49,200 bases of DNA from Streptomyces sp. SID4985 (GCF_009863025.1 NZ_WWIR01000582.1:1-49200); one strand, 5' to 3'; counted from the first letter of the stretch, positions 34,796 through 43,078 are shown. Numbers and translations: made by a program. Notes: generated by a model not told the origin, from the sequence alone.

Positions 34796-36112
34796 TCACG
34801 CCGCAGGCACATGCACCGTTTCCACCCGGCTCGCCACCAGCCGCTCCCGTTCACGCCGAGCCGCGCGACCCCGCAGGCGGAGGATCTGGACGATGCCGAC
34901 GGCCTGGAGGACGAAGACCGCGGAGAAGGCGACGGCGTAGTCGTCGCCGGTGGCGTCCAGGAGGACGCCGATCGCGAACAGGGTCGTCATGGAGGCGACG
35001 AAGCCGCCCATGTTGGTGATGCCGGAGGCGGTGCCCTGGCGCTCGGGCGGGTTGGCGGGGCGGGCGAAGTCGAAGCCGAGCATGGAGGCGGGACCGCAGG
35101 CGCCGAGGACCACGCAGAGGACGAGGAGCAGCGCCAGGGGGGCGTGGTCGCCGGGCCAGGCGAGGGTGAGCGCCCAGAACAGGGCGGTCGCGGCGACCGT
35201 GCCGAGGGCCAGCGGCAGCCGGGCCGCGTGGTGCCGGGCGACGATCTGGCCGTAGACGAGGCCGACGACCATGTTGGACAGGACGACCAGCGTGAGGAGT
35301 TCACCGGCGGCGGCCCGGCCGAGCCCCTGCGCCTCGACCAGGAACGGCAGCCCCCACAGCAGCAGGAACACCATCGCCGGGAACTGGGTGGTGAAGTGCA
35401 CCCACATGCCGAGCCGGGTGCCGGGCTCCCGCCAGGACTCGGCGATCTGACGGCGGACGTAGGCGGCGCCCCGGTGCGGGGACGGCTCCGGCTCGTGGCC
35501 CTCGGGGTGGTCCTTGAGGAACAGCAGCGTCAGGACCAGGACGACCACACCCGCGAGCGCGCTGCCCGCGAACGCCGGGGTCCAGCCGAGCCCGTGCAGC
35601 AGCCGGGCGAGGACCAGGGTGGAGACGAGGTTGCCCGCCATGCCCGCCAGCGCCGCGAGCTGGGCGATCATCGGGCCGCGTCGCGCCGGGAACCACCGGG
35701 TGCCCAGCCGGAGCACGCTGATGAAGGTCATCGCGTCGCCGCAGCCGAGCAGCGCGCGGGAGGCGAGGGCGGTGCCGTAGGAGGGGGAGAAGGCGAAGCC
35801 GAGCTGACCGGCGGTGAAGAGGACGGCGCCGATGGCCAGCACCTTCTTGGTGCCGAGGCGGTCGACCAGGAGGCCGACGGGTATCTGCATCCCCGCGTAC
35901 ACCAGCAGCTGGAGGATCGAGAACGTCGACAGCTGCGAGGCGCCGACGTGGAAGCGGTCGGCCGCGTCCAGGCCCGCGACGCCGAGCGAGGTGCGGAAGA
36001 TGACGGCGACGAAGTAGACGGCGACGCCGGTGCACCACACGGCGACCGCGCGCCGGCCGCCCGGCGGATCGCCCGGCAGGACACGGCCCATCTCATCCGC
36101 CCGCGCGCTCAT
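34796..36112 (-). CDS. MFS transporter
   Basis: 438 residues with twelve predicted membrane helices. The loop motif PVGLLVDRLGTKKVL (after helix 2) is the major-facilitator signature. No substrate-specific clue; the sequence is of the nitrate/sialic-acid or sugar-phosphate-like MFS type. It is co-transcribed with the GntR regulator upstream: its ATG overlaps the regulator stop (ATGA), so the regulator probably controls its uptake or export function. Confidence 0.9.
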   Translation of the reverse strand: MSARADEMGRVLPGDPPGGRRAVAVWCTGVAVYFVAVIFRTSLGVAGLDAADRFHVGASQLSTFSILQLLVYAGMQIPVGLLVDRLGTKKVLAIGAVLFTAGQLGFAFSPSYGTALASRALLGCGDAMTFISVLRLGTRWFPARRGPMIAQLAALAGMAGNLVSTLVLARLLHGLGWTPAFAGSALAGVVVLVLTLLFLKDHPEGHEPEPSPHRGAAYVRRQIAESWREPGTRLGMWVHFTTQFPAMVFLLLWGLPFLVEAQGLGRAAAGELLTLVVLSNMVVGLVYGQIVARHHAARLPLALGTVAATALFWALTLAWPGDHAPLALLLVLCVVLGACGPASMLGFDFARPANPPERQGTASGITNMGGFVASMTTLFAIGVLLDATGDDYAVAFSAVFVLQAVGIVQILRLRGRAARRERERLVASRVETVHVPAA

Positions 36113-36759
36113 CGCACCTCCCCGCGCGCCAGGTGGGAGAACCAGCCCACGTGCCGGTGCACGACCTCGACGGCCGCCTCGGCGTCGCCGGAGCGCAGCG
36201 CGTCCAGGATCTCCGCGTGCTCGGCGAGGGTCTTGGCGATGCGGTCCGGGTGGGAGTGCATGACGGCGACGCCCATCCTCAACTGCCGGTCGCGCAACTG
36301 GTCGTAGAGGCGGGAGAGGATCTCGTTCCCCCCGCTGCGGACGATCTCGGCATGGAAGCGGCGGTCGGTGACGGCGGCGCCTGCGAAGTCACCGGCGGCG
36401 GCCTGCTCCCGCTGCCGCTCCAGCAGTTCGGTCAGCCGCTCCACCAGCGCGGGCGGGGCGGGTACGGCCTTACGGGCGGAGTGCTCCTCGACGAGCAGCC
36501 GGGTCTCCACCACGTCCGCGATCTCCTGCGCGGAGACCGGCAGCACCAGGGCGCCCTTCTTCGGGTACAGCCGCAGCAGCCCCTCGGCCTCCAGGCGCAG
36601 CAGGGCCTCGCGGACGGGCGTGCGCGAAACGCCCACCGCCTCGGCCAGTTCGCCCTCGGTGAGAAGGGTGCCGCCCTCGTAACTGCGGTCGAGGACACCT
36701 TGTTTGACGTGGGCGTAGACGCGTTCCGCGGCGGGTGGCTGCCTGGTGGCCGTTTGCAT
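36109..36759 (-). CDS. GntR-family (FCD) transcription regulator
   Basis: 216 residues: a winged helix at about 12-75 (ERVYAHVKQGVLDRSYEGG, ELAEAVGVSRTPVREALLRLEAEGL) and a helical FCD ligand-binding domain (about 80-210, ADVVETRLLVEEHSARKAV, FHAEIVRSGGNEIL, HAEILDALRSGDAEAAVEVVHRHV), with Asp/His residues typical of a metal-dependent ligand pocket. It probably senses an organic acid and represses the MFS gene just downstream. The ATG at 36757-36759 is used; TATCCT seven bases before it suggests a leaderless transcript. Confidence 0.9.
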   Translation of the reverse strand: MQTATRQPPAAERVYAHVKQGVLDRSYEGGTLLTEGELAEAVGVSRTPVREALLRLEAEGLLRLYPKKGALVLPVSAQEIADVVETRLLVEEHSARKAVPAPPALVERLTELLERQREQAAAGDFAGAAVTDRRFHAEIVRSGGNEILSRLYDQLRDRQLRMGVAVMHSHPDRIAKTLAEHAEILDALRSGDAEAAVEVVHRHVGWFSHLARGEVR

Positions 36760-36970
36760 GGCCACAGGATAGATACAACAGGTGTCCGTCGGGGAGTGCC
36801 GTCCATGATGCGGACCGGGCCGCGACTCCCGTAAAGACGGCGGAAAAAATCCCTCCGCACCCCGCAACCATCCACCCCTCAGGGGTGTCACACACGTGCG
36901 GCCCCACTTTTATGCCACCTCAACCAGGCCGCTTTTCACAGGGCATTCAAGACAATCGAGGTATTTCGCT

Positions 36971-37867
36971 TTGATTACCGGCATCAAGGGCTCCCGCCTC
37001 CGCAAGGCCGCCGCCGTCGCCGTGACGTCCGGCGCCCTGCTCACCACCGGCGCCCTCACCGCGGTCCCCGCGCAGGCCGTGACCGCGCCCTCGATCGTGG
37101 CCGCGGGCGGCTACGTGATGAACAACTCGACGGGCGCGTCGCTCTACACGAAGGCTGCGGACACCCGGCGTTCCACCGGTTCGACCACCAAGATCATGAC
37201 CGCCAAGGTCGTGCTGGCGCAGCCGAACCTCAACCTGGACGCCAAGGTCGTGATCCCGAAGGGCGCCAGCGACTACATCGTCGCCAACAACGGCTCCTCC
37301 GCCGGCCTCATCGTCGGCGACAAGGTCACCGTCCGTCAGCTGCTGTACGGCCTGATGCTGCCGTCCGGCTGCGACGCGGCCTACGTCCTCGCGGACAAGT
37401 TCGGCGCGGGCACCACCCACACCGCCCGGGTGAACTCCTTCCTCGGCAAGATGAACTCCGCCGCGAAGAGCCTGGGTCTGAAGAACACGCACTTCGACTC
37501 CTTCGACGGCATCGGCCGGGGTTCCAACTACTCGACGCCGCGCGACCTGACGAAGATCGCCAGCAGCGCGATGAAGAACGCCACGTTCCGCACGATCGTC
37601 AAGACCAAGTCGTACACGGCCAAGACGGTCACCAAGACCGGCAGCACGCGCACGATGAAGGCGTGGACCAACACGAACACGCTGCTCAACAACTACAGCG
37701 GCACCATCGGCGTGAAGACCGGCTCCGGCCCCGAGGCCAAGTACTGCCTGGTCTTCGCCGCCACCCGCAACGGCAAGACGGTCATCGGCACGGTCCTCGC
37801 CTCGACGTCGGTCACCCAGCGCGAGACGGACGCCAAGAAGCTCCTGAACTACGGCTTCGCCAAGTAG
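36971..37867 (+). CDS. Secreted D-alanyl-D-alanine carboxypeptidase
   Basis: About 298 residues with a signal peptide (basic n-region KGSRLRK, hydrophobic core, cleavage after AVPAQA). It is a serine peptidase of the S11 family that trims D-Ala from peptidoglycan. The nucleophile motif STTK (RRSTGSTTKIMTAK) and the final KTG (GVKTGSGPEAK) are present; the second motif is SGC (LPSGCDAAYVLADKFG) instead of the common SxN. There is no C-terminal PBP5-type domain or membrane helix, so the enzyme is likely free. The start is a TTG with GAGGT at 36958-36962; a GTG at 36896 would add 25 residues before the signal peptide. Confidence 0.88.
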   Translation: MITGIKGSRLRKAAAVAVTSGALLTTGALTAVPAQAVTAPSIVAAGGYVMNNSTGASLYTKAADTRRSTGSTTKIMTAKVVLAQPNLNLDAKVVIPKGASDYIVANNGSSAGLIVGDKVTVRQLLYGLMLPSGCDAAYVLADKFGAGTTHTARVNSFLGKMNSAAKSLGLKNTHFDSFDGIGRGSNYSTPRDLTKIASSAMKNATFRTIVKTKSYTAKTVTKTGSTRTMKAWTNTNTLLNNYSGTIGVKTGSGPEAKYCLVFAATRNGKTVIGTVLASTSVTQRETDAKKLLNYGFAK

Positions 37868-37889
37868 TCCGCCCCACAAACCGGGGGAA

Positions 37890-37926
37890 GAGGCCCGCCA
37901 CAGCCAACTCGGCCGCGGCGGGCCTC
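37890..37926. terminator. Terminator of the D,D-carboxypeptidase gene
   Basis: Arms GAGGCCCGCC (37890-37899) and GGCGGGCCTC (37917-37926) are exact complements. Confidence 0.75.
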
Positions 37927-38034
37927 TGGCATATGCAGACGCTTCCCACTAGCACACCGGGCCAGGCCGAAACCCGGGAATTACGCCGTCTTCCCTCGCA
38001 ATCGTGAACATCCCGTCCCCCAACTGGCATATGC
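37926..38034. repeat. Repeated CTGGCATATGC in the BRO gene upstream region
   Basis: CTGGCATATGC occurs at 37926-37936 and 38024-38034. Its core GCATATGC is palindromic. The second copy overlaps the -35 position of the BRO gene, so it may be an operator. Confidence 0.45.
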
Positions 38035-38054
38035 GAATTCCTCCGCCCTACGTT
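38024..38054 (+). promoter_or_regulatory. Candidate promoter of the BRO gene
   Basis: CTGGCA (38024-38029) and TACGTT (38049-38054) have a 19-base spacer and lead to the CGGAGGTGA ribosome-binding site (38061-38069). Confidence 0.4.
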
Positions 38055-38074
38055 CCGGCTCGGAGGTGACGCAC

Positions 38075-39022
38075 ATGAACGAACCCAGCAACCGCCCCGA
38101 CGCGTCCGCACCCCACGAGGCCATCGACATCAGCGACTTCGTCTACGCGGCGACCGGAGAGCGCGTACGGAGGCTGACGATGCCGGACGGGAGCCATTGG
38201 TTTCCGGCAGTGGATGTGTGCCGGCAACTGGGCCACACGAACGCCCGCAAAGCTCTTTCGGACCATGTCCCCGAGGCCCATCGAGAGACGATCGAGAGCG
38301 TAACTGGGGGTTACGCTCTCAGCGTTCCCGCAGGTAGACAGTGGCGCCGAGACATGAATCTGATCGACCTCCAAGGTCTGATTCTCCTCGTCAACGCCTG
38401 CACCAAACCCGCCTGCGCCCCCTTCAAGGAGTGGGTCGCGGAAGTGATCGAGACCGTACAGCGAGAGGGTTCGTACTCTCTCGAAGAGGCCGAGGTACAG
38501 CCGACCGCTCCCGGCTCCCCCATCGCCTACGCGATGCCGGACCAGGTCGCGGAGGCCATCGTCCGCCTGGAGGCGCACAACCTCCAGTTGGACGCGGAGT
38601 TGGCGGGCGCACAGCGTGAATCACTGGCGCTGCAAAGGGAGATGCTCGCCACGCAGCACGCCACGCTGACGGCGCAACAGGCCATCGCCGAGGCGATGGG
38701 CCGGATCGCGGACCGGCTCGACGGCCTGACCCTCACCCGCACCACTGTCCCCGCCCGCCACACCACCACCGCCACCGTCCTGGCCGACTGGCGCGATCGG
38801 TTGTCCGTGACGGAAGACGTCTGGACCGTGGCGGTCGTCATCGCCCCGGTCCTGGTCGAAAAGGGAGAACTCCGCGAGCCCCTCGAATCCCTCGCGGCTC
38901 GCACGGGGTTGACGGTCCGTCGGGTCAACGAATGCCTGCGCATGCTCCACAAACACGCCTGCATCCGCTCTCGTGGAGGAGCGGAGAACGGGGCGCCGGT
39001 GTACGTGCTCCCTACGGTCTGA
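38075..39022 (+). CDS. BRO-N domain protein (phage antirepressor-like)
   Basis: 315 residues. An N-terminal BRO domain (about 10-125: ISDFVYAATGERVRRLTMPDG, WFPAVDVCRQLGHTNARKAL, LIDLQGLILLVNACTKPACAPFKEWV) is of the type found in phage antirepressors and baculovirus BRO proteins and binds DNA. A long Gln/Ala/Glu helical region (about 155-215) is probably a coiled coil, and the C-terminal segment (about 235-315, LAARTGLTVRRVNECLRMLHKHACI) resembles a winged helix. No other phage gene is nearby. The ATG at 38075 has CGGAGG. The gene contains a palindromic element (38294-38320) that recurs just after the gene. Confidence 0.85.
   Translation: MNEPSNRPDASAPHEAIDISDFVYAATGERVRRLTMPDGSHWFPAVDVCRQLGHTNARKALSDHVPEAHRETIESVTGGYALSVPAGRQWRRDMNLIDLQGLILLVNACTKPACAPFKEWVAEVIETVQREGSYSLEEAEVQPTAPGSPIAYAMPDQVAEAIVRLEAHNLQLDAELAGAQRESLALQREMLATQHATLTAQQAIAEAMGRIADRLDGLTLTRTTVPARHTTTATVLADWRDRLSVTEDVWTVAVVIAPVLVEKGELREPLESLAARTGLTVRRVNECLRMLHKHACIRSRGGAENGAPVYVLPTV
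38294..38335. repeat. Palindromic element, copy A, inside the BRO gene
   Basis: Arms GAGAGCGTAAC (38294-38304) and GTTACGCTCTC (38310-38320) are exact complements with a 5-base loop. They are followed by the box AGCGTTCCCGCAGGT (38321-38335). It lies in the BRO coding sequence and encodes ESVTGGYALSVPAG. Confidence 0.8.
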
Positions 39023-39048
39023 GCGTGCCGCTCACTGTGGGCAGTTGA

Positions 39049-39098
39049 GAAATGCTGAGACCGTAAGCACAGCTTACGGTCTCAGCATTTCCGCAGGT
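39049..39098. repeat. Palindromic element, copy B, downstream of the BRO gene
   Basis: The stem of exactly complementary 20-bp arms (39049-39068, 39072-39091) has a 3-base loop and could terminate the BRO mRNA. Its core (39057-39083) aligns without gaps with copy A and is followed by the same box AGCATTTCCGCAGGT (39084-39098). One frame reads ETVSTAYGLSISAG, close to the BRO segment. Confidence 0.8.
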
Positions 39099-39110
39099 CA
39101 GAAGGGCACA

Positions 39111-40508
39111 CTATGCCCAGGTCATCAACCGCTTCGGCTGTTCCAGGATCGCCGCCACGTCCGCCAGGAACTTGGAACCCAGTTCGCCGTCGACCAGGCG
39201 GTGGTCGAAGGAGAGTGCCAGCGTGGTGACCTGGCGGGGCTTGATCTTGCCCTTGTGGACCCAGGGCTGGAGCTTGATCGCGCCGACCGCGAGGATCGCG
39301 GACTCGCCCGGGTTGAGGATGGGCGTGCCGGTGTCGACGCCGAAGACGCCGACGTTGGTGATGGTGATCGTGCCGCCCTGCATGGCCGCAGGGGAGGTCT
39401 TGCCCTCGCGGGCCGTCGTCACCAGGTCGCCCAGCGCTTCGGAGAGCTGCGGGAGCGTCTTGGACTGCGCGTCCTTGATGTTCGGCACGATCAGACCGCG
39501 CGGGGTGGCCGCGGCGATGCCCAGGTTGACGTAGTGCTTGAGCACGATCTCCTGGGCGGCCTCGTCCCAGGACGCGTTGATGTCCGGGTTGCGCCGGATC
39601 GCCACCAGGATCGCCTTGGCGATCAGCAGCAGCGGGTTGACCCGCAGCCCCGCGAACTCCTTGTCCTGCTTGAGTTCCTCGACCAGCTTCATCGTCCGCG
39701 TCACGTCCACCGTCACGAACTCCGTGACGTGCGGCGCCGTGAACGCCGAGCCGATCATCGCCTGCGCGGTCGCCTTGCGGACCCCCTTGACCGGGATACG
39801 GGTCTCGCGGGACGTGTCGTACGTCGGCACCGGCGCCGGCACCACAGCGGGAGCCGTCGGCGCCTCGGTCACGGGCTCCGCCGGGGCCACCGCCGCGTGT
39901 ACGTCCTCGCGGGTGATGATCCCGTCCGGGCCGGACGGCGTCACCGTGGCGAGGTCGACGCCCAGGTCCTTGGCCAGCTTGCGCACCGGCGGCTTGGCCA
40001 GCGGGCGCTCCTTCACGGGGGCGGGCGCGGGCGCGGCCGTACCGTGGCCGTTCAGCTCGGACTGCACCGCCTGCGCGGCCGCGGACACCGTCACCTCGGG
40101 GCCCTTGCGCGGGCGCCGCTTGGTGGAGGACGCCGCCACGCCGTACCCGACGAGCACCGGCTGGCGCTTCTGCGGCTCGGCCTCCTCCTCGACGGCGGCG
40201 GCCGGAGCAGCGGCCACCTCGGGCTCGGCGACCGCGGGCACCTCGCCGCCCGACACGTCCACCGCGATGATCGACATACCCACGTCGACCGTCGTCCCCT
40301 CGGGGAAGCGCAGCTCGCGCACCACCCCGTCGTAGGGGATGGGGAGTTCGACAGCCGCCTTGGCGGTCTCGACCTCGCACACCACCTGGCCGTCGGTGAC
40401 CTTGTCGCCCACCTGCACGTACCACTTGAGGATCTCGGCCTCGGTGAGCCCCTCGCCCACGTCCGGCATCTTGAACTCGCGCACGGAAGCTTCCGTCATC
40501 GTCGTCAC
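39111..40508 (-). CDS. bkdC: Branched-chain 2-oxoacid dehydrogenase E2 (dihydrolipoamide acyltransferase)
   Basis: 465 residues: one lipoyl domain (about 9-85; Lys 50 in ETAKAAV carries the lipoyl group), a Pro/Ala/Thr linker, a peripheral-subunit-binding domain (about 165-205, RKLAKDLGVDLATVTPSGPDG), a second linker, and a catalytic acyltransferase domain with His 436 and Asp 440 in FDHRLVDGELG. It transfers the branched acyl group to CoA, feeding branched fatty-acid and polyketide starter units. It is last in the operon E1 alpha-E1 beta-E2. The GTG at 40508 has AGGAAGG close upstream; an ATG three codons later is also possible. E3 is not encoded here. Confidence 0.9.
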   Translation of the reverse strand: MTTMTEASVREFKMPDVGEGLTEAEILKWYVQVGDKVTDGQVVCEVETAKAAVELPIPYDGVVRELRFPEGTTVDVGMSIIAVDVSGGEVPAVAEPEVAAAPAAAVEEEAEPQKRQPVLVGYGVAASSTKRRPRKGPEVTVSAAAQAVQSELNGHGTAAPAPAPVKERPLAKPPVRKLAKDLGVDLATVTPSGPDGIITREDVHAAVAPAEPVTEAPTAPAVVPAPVPTYDTSRETRIPVKGVRKATAQAMIGSAFTAPHVTEFVTVDVTRTMKLVEELKQDKEFAGLRVNPLLLIAKAILVAIRRNPDINASWDEAAQEIVLKHYVNLGIAAATPRGLIVPNIKDAQSKTLPQLSEALGDLVTTAREGKTSPAAMQGGTITITNVGVFGVDTGTPILNPGESAILAVGAIKLQPWVHKGKIKPRQVTTLALSFDHRLVDGELGSKFLADVAAILEQPKRLMTWA

Positions 40509-40518
40509 GAAACCTTCC

Positions 40519-41496
40519 TCAGTACGCCAGGGCGCGGTCGACGGCGTCGAGCACCCGGTCCAGGCTCGGCAGGTACTCCTCCTCCAGGCGGGCCGGCGGG
40601 TACGGGGCGTGGTAGCCGCCGACCCGGAGCACCGGGGCCTCCAGGTGGTAGAAGCAGCGCTCGGTGATGCGCGCGGCGATCTCCGCGCCGGAGCCGAAGA
40701 ACACCGGCGCCTCGTGGACGACCACCAGGCGGCGGGTCTTCTCCACCGAGGTCTGGATCGCGTCGAAGTCCAGCGGGGACACCGAGCGCAGGTCCAGGAC
40801 CTCCAGGGACTTGCCCTCCTCGGCGGCCGCCGCGGCGACCTCCTGGCAGAGCTTGACCATCGGGCCGTACGCGGCCAGCGTCAGATCGGTGCCCTCGCGG
40901 ACCACGCGGGCCTTGTGCAGCGGGGCCGGGATCGCCTCGAAGTCGACCTCGCCCTTGTCCCAGTAGCGCCGCTTGGGCTCGAAGTAGATCACCGGGTCGT
41001 CGCTCTGGATGGCCTGCTGCATCATCCAGTAGGCGTCCGACGCGTTGGACGGGCTGACGATCTTCAGACCGGCCACGTGCGCGAACAGCGCCTCGGGGGA
41101 CTCCGAGTGGTGCTCGACCGCGCCGATGCCGCCGCCGTAGGGGATGCGCACGACGACGGGCATCTTGACCTTGCCCAGCGAGCGCGCGTGCATCTTCGCC
41201 AGCTGCGTGACGATCTGGTCGTACGCCGGGAAGACGAATCCGTCGAACTGGATCTCCACCACCGGGCGGTAGCCGCGCAGGGCCAGGCCGATCGCGGTGC
41301 CGACGATGCCGGACTCGGCCAGCGGGGTGTCGATGACCCGGCTCTCGCCGAAGTCCTTCTGGAGACCGTCGGTCACCCGGAACACGCCGCCGAGCTTGCC
41401 GACGTCCTCACCCATCACCAGGACCTTGGGGTCCTCGTCCAGGGCGCGCCGCAGCGACTCGTTGATCGCCTTGGCCAGAGCCATCTTCTCGGCCAT
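40519..41496 (-). CDS. bkdB: 2-Oxoacid dehydrogenase E1 beta subunit
   Basis: 325 residues. Transketolase pyrimidine-binding domain at about 4-180 (GEDVGKLGGVFRVTDGL, DTPLAESGIVGTAIGLALRGYRPVVEIQF) and C-terminal domain (about 195-320, LTLAAYGPMVKLCQEVA, VHEAPVFFGSGAEIAARITERCF, PPARLEEEYLPSLDRVL). With E1 alpha it forms the thiamine-diphosphate-dependent decarboxylase. It is separated by one base from the E1 alpha stop and by ten from the E2 start, so it is one operon. Branched-chain rather than pyruvate specificity is inferred from the gene order and the known Streptomyces bkd operons. Confidence 0.92.
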   Translation of the reverse strand: MAEKMALAKAINESLRRALDEDPKVLVMGEDVGKLGGVFRVTDGLQKDFGESRVIDTPLAESGIVGTAIGLALRGYRPVVEIQFDGFVFPAYDQIVTQLAKMHARSLGKVKMPVVVRIPYGGGIGAVEHHSESPEALFAHVAGLKIVSPSNASDAYWMMQQAIQSDDPVIYFEPKRRYWDKGEVDFEAIPAPLHKARVVREGTDLTLAAYGPMVKLCQEVAAAAAEEGKSLEVLDLRSVSPLDFDAIQTSVEKTRRLVVVHEAPVFFGSGAEIAARITERCFYHLEAPVLRVGGYHAPYPPARLEEEYLPSLDRVLDAVDRALAY

Positions 41497-41497
41497 C

Positions 41498-42709
41498 TCA
41501 GTTGCCCCCCTCTACGTCCGCGAACGACGCCTGGTAGGCGGCGAACTGGGCGCGCTCCTCGTCGACGAGCGCGTGCCCGTCCGCGTACACGTTCTCGAAA
41601 ATGGCGAACCGGTCCGGGTCGGGCATGGCACGGACCGCTTCGCGCACTCGTTTGCCCAACGCCTCGGACTCGGCCTCCAGTTCCGCGAAGAATCCCTCGT
41701 CCGTGTGGTTTGCGGCCTCCAGGTACCGGCGCAGGCGCAGGATCGGGTCCTTCGCCTCCCAGGCCTGGCGCTCCTCGTCGCCCCGGTAGCGGGTGGGGTC
41801 GTCGGAGGTGGTGTGGGCGCCCATCCGGTAGGTGAACGCCTCGACCAGGGTCGGGCCCTCGCCGTCGCGGGCGCGCTCCAGCGCCCAGCGGGTCACGGCG
41901 AGGCAGGCCAGCACGTCGTTGCCGTCCACGCGGACACCGGGGAAGCCGTAGCCCTGCGCGCGCTGGTAGAGCGGGACGCGGGTCTGCTTCTCGGTGGGCT
42001 CGGAGATCGCCCACTGGTTGTTCTGGCAGAAGAACACGACGGGAGCGTTGTAGACCGCGGAGAACGTGAAGGACTCCGCCACGTCGCCCTGGCTGGAGGC
42101 GCCGTCGCCGAAGTAGGCGATGACGGCCGAGTCCGCGCCGTCCTTGGCGACGCCCATGGCGTAGCCGGTGGCGTGCAGCGTCTGCGAGCCGATGACGATC
42201 GTGTACAGGTGGAAGTTGTTGCCGTTGGGGTCCCAGCCGCCGTTGTTCACCCCGCGGAACATGCCGAGCAGGTTGGTGGGATCGACCCCGCGGCACCAGG
42301 CGACGCCGTGCTCGCGGTAGGTCGGGAAGACGTAGTCGTCCTCGCGGGTGGCGCGCCCCGAACCGATCTGGGCGGCCTCCTGGCCGAGCAGCGAGGCCCA
42401 CAGGCCCAGCTCGCCCTGGCGCTGCAGGGCGGTGGCCTCGGCGTCGAAGCGGCGGGTGAGCACCATGTCGCGGTAGAGACCGCGCAGCTCCTCGGCGGTG
42501 ATGCCGTCGACGTACGCGTCGAACTCGGCGTTCGCCACGCGCTCGCCCTCGGGCGTCAGCAGCTGCACCAGCTCGGGCTCGGTGCTCTTCCTCGCGGCGG
42601 TGCGGGTGGTGCGCCTGGTCCCGGTGGCTGCGGCGCTGCCGCCGGTCTTCCCGGTCTTGCCTGCGGCGCCGCGTCGCGGCTTGCGCGCGGCACTGCTGTC
42701 CACGGTCAC
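41498..42709 (-). CDS. bkdA: 2-Oxoacid dehydrogenase E1 alpha subunit
   Basis: 403 residues. The thiamine-diphosphate motif is GDGASSQGDVAES...FFCQNNQWAIS (GDG with NN 28 residues on). YRMGAHTTSDDPTRYR is the phosphorylation-loop equivalent. The first 45 residues are Lys/Arg/Ala/Thr-rich, look disordered and basic, and are unusual for the subunit. It decarboxylates branched-chain 2-oxoacids. It is the first gene of the operon; a 585-bp untranslated region with a palindrome lies upstream. The start GTG at 42709 reads MTVDSSAARK; an internal start after the basic stretch cannot be excluded. Confidence 0.9.
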   Translation of the reverse strand: MTVDSSAARKPRRGAAGKTGKTGGSAAATGTRRTTRTAARKSTEPELVQLLTPEGERVANAEFDAYVDGITAEELRGLYRDMVLTRRFDAEATALQRQGELGLWASLLGQEAAQIGSGRATREDDYVFPTYREHGVAWCRGVDPTNLLGMFRGVNNGGWDPNGNNFHLYTIVIGSQTLHATGYAMGVAKDGADSAVIAYFGDGASSQGDVAESFTFSAVYNAPVVFFCQNNQWAISEPTEKQTRVPLYQRAQGYGFPGVRVDGNDVLACLAVTRWALERARDGEGPTLVEAFTYRMGAHTTSDDPTRYRGDEERQAWEAKDPILRLRRYLEAANHTDEGFFAELEAESEALGKRVREAVRAMPDPDRFAIFENVYADGHALVDEERAQFAAYQASFADVEGGN

Positions 42710-42934
42710 GTGTGCTCCTCCGTCGTTCCGGCTCCCGGGGTTGCCGGTGAGCCTGAGGTCCCCCTTGCTCGGTCGGAGCCGGGGGGAGCGGCCACCTGTT
42801 CACGTCCACCGGGCACGGGGTGGGTGCCACTCGGCCGGGAACAGGCGTGACAGGTGCCCCGGCGAGCGCCCTGCGACATTTACGTTACCCAGTGCTCCAC
42901 ATTTCTGTGAAACCCCACCTGACCTGCGATTTTG

Positions 42935-42948
42935 CTTGGATATCCAAG
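42935..42948. promoter_or_regulatory. Perfect palindrome, candidate operator of the bkd operon
   Basis: CTTGGATATCCAAG, 14 bp, is exactly self-complementary, in an unusually AT-rich context (TTTTG before, TAAATC after). It lies about 230 bp upstream of the E1 alpha start. Lrp/AsnC-type regulators control bkd genes in other species, but no such gene is adjacent here. Confidence 0.5.
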
Positions 42949-43078
42949 TAAATCGACAGAGTCCGGAAGTTCCCTGGTCACAGCCTTGCAGGAGGCCGGA
43001 GCAACGGCACGTTATCCCGCGCACCCAGGTCACGGGAAGACTCCGGGCACGAGTGCGCACGGGCGTGGCGCGGGGCGT

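Noticed and set aside
36760..36970. A riboswitch (for example cyclic-di-AMP type) upstream of the D,D-carboxypeptidase
   Set aside because: The region is about 210 bases including the divergent GntR promoter; no conserved riboswitch core is recognisable.
39049..39091. The hairpin after the BRO gene as an ordinary terminator only
   Set aside because: It may terminate transcription, but its gap-free similarity with the internal BRO palindrome and the shared 3' box need another explanation, so it is reported as a repeat.
39111..42830. Other long frames across the bkd operon on both strands
   Set aside because: The E1/E2 motifs are complete in the chosen frames; the alternatives are His/Arg/Gly-rich shadows.
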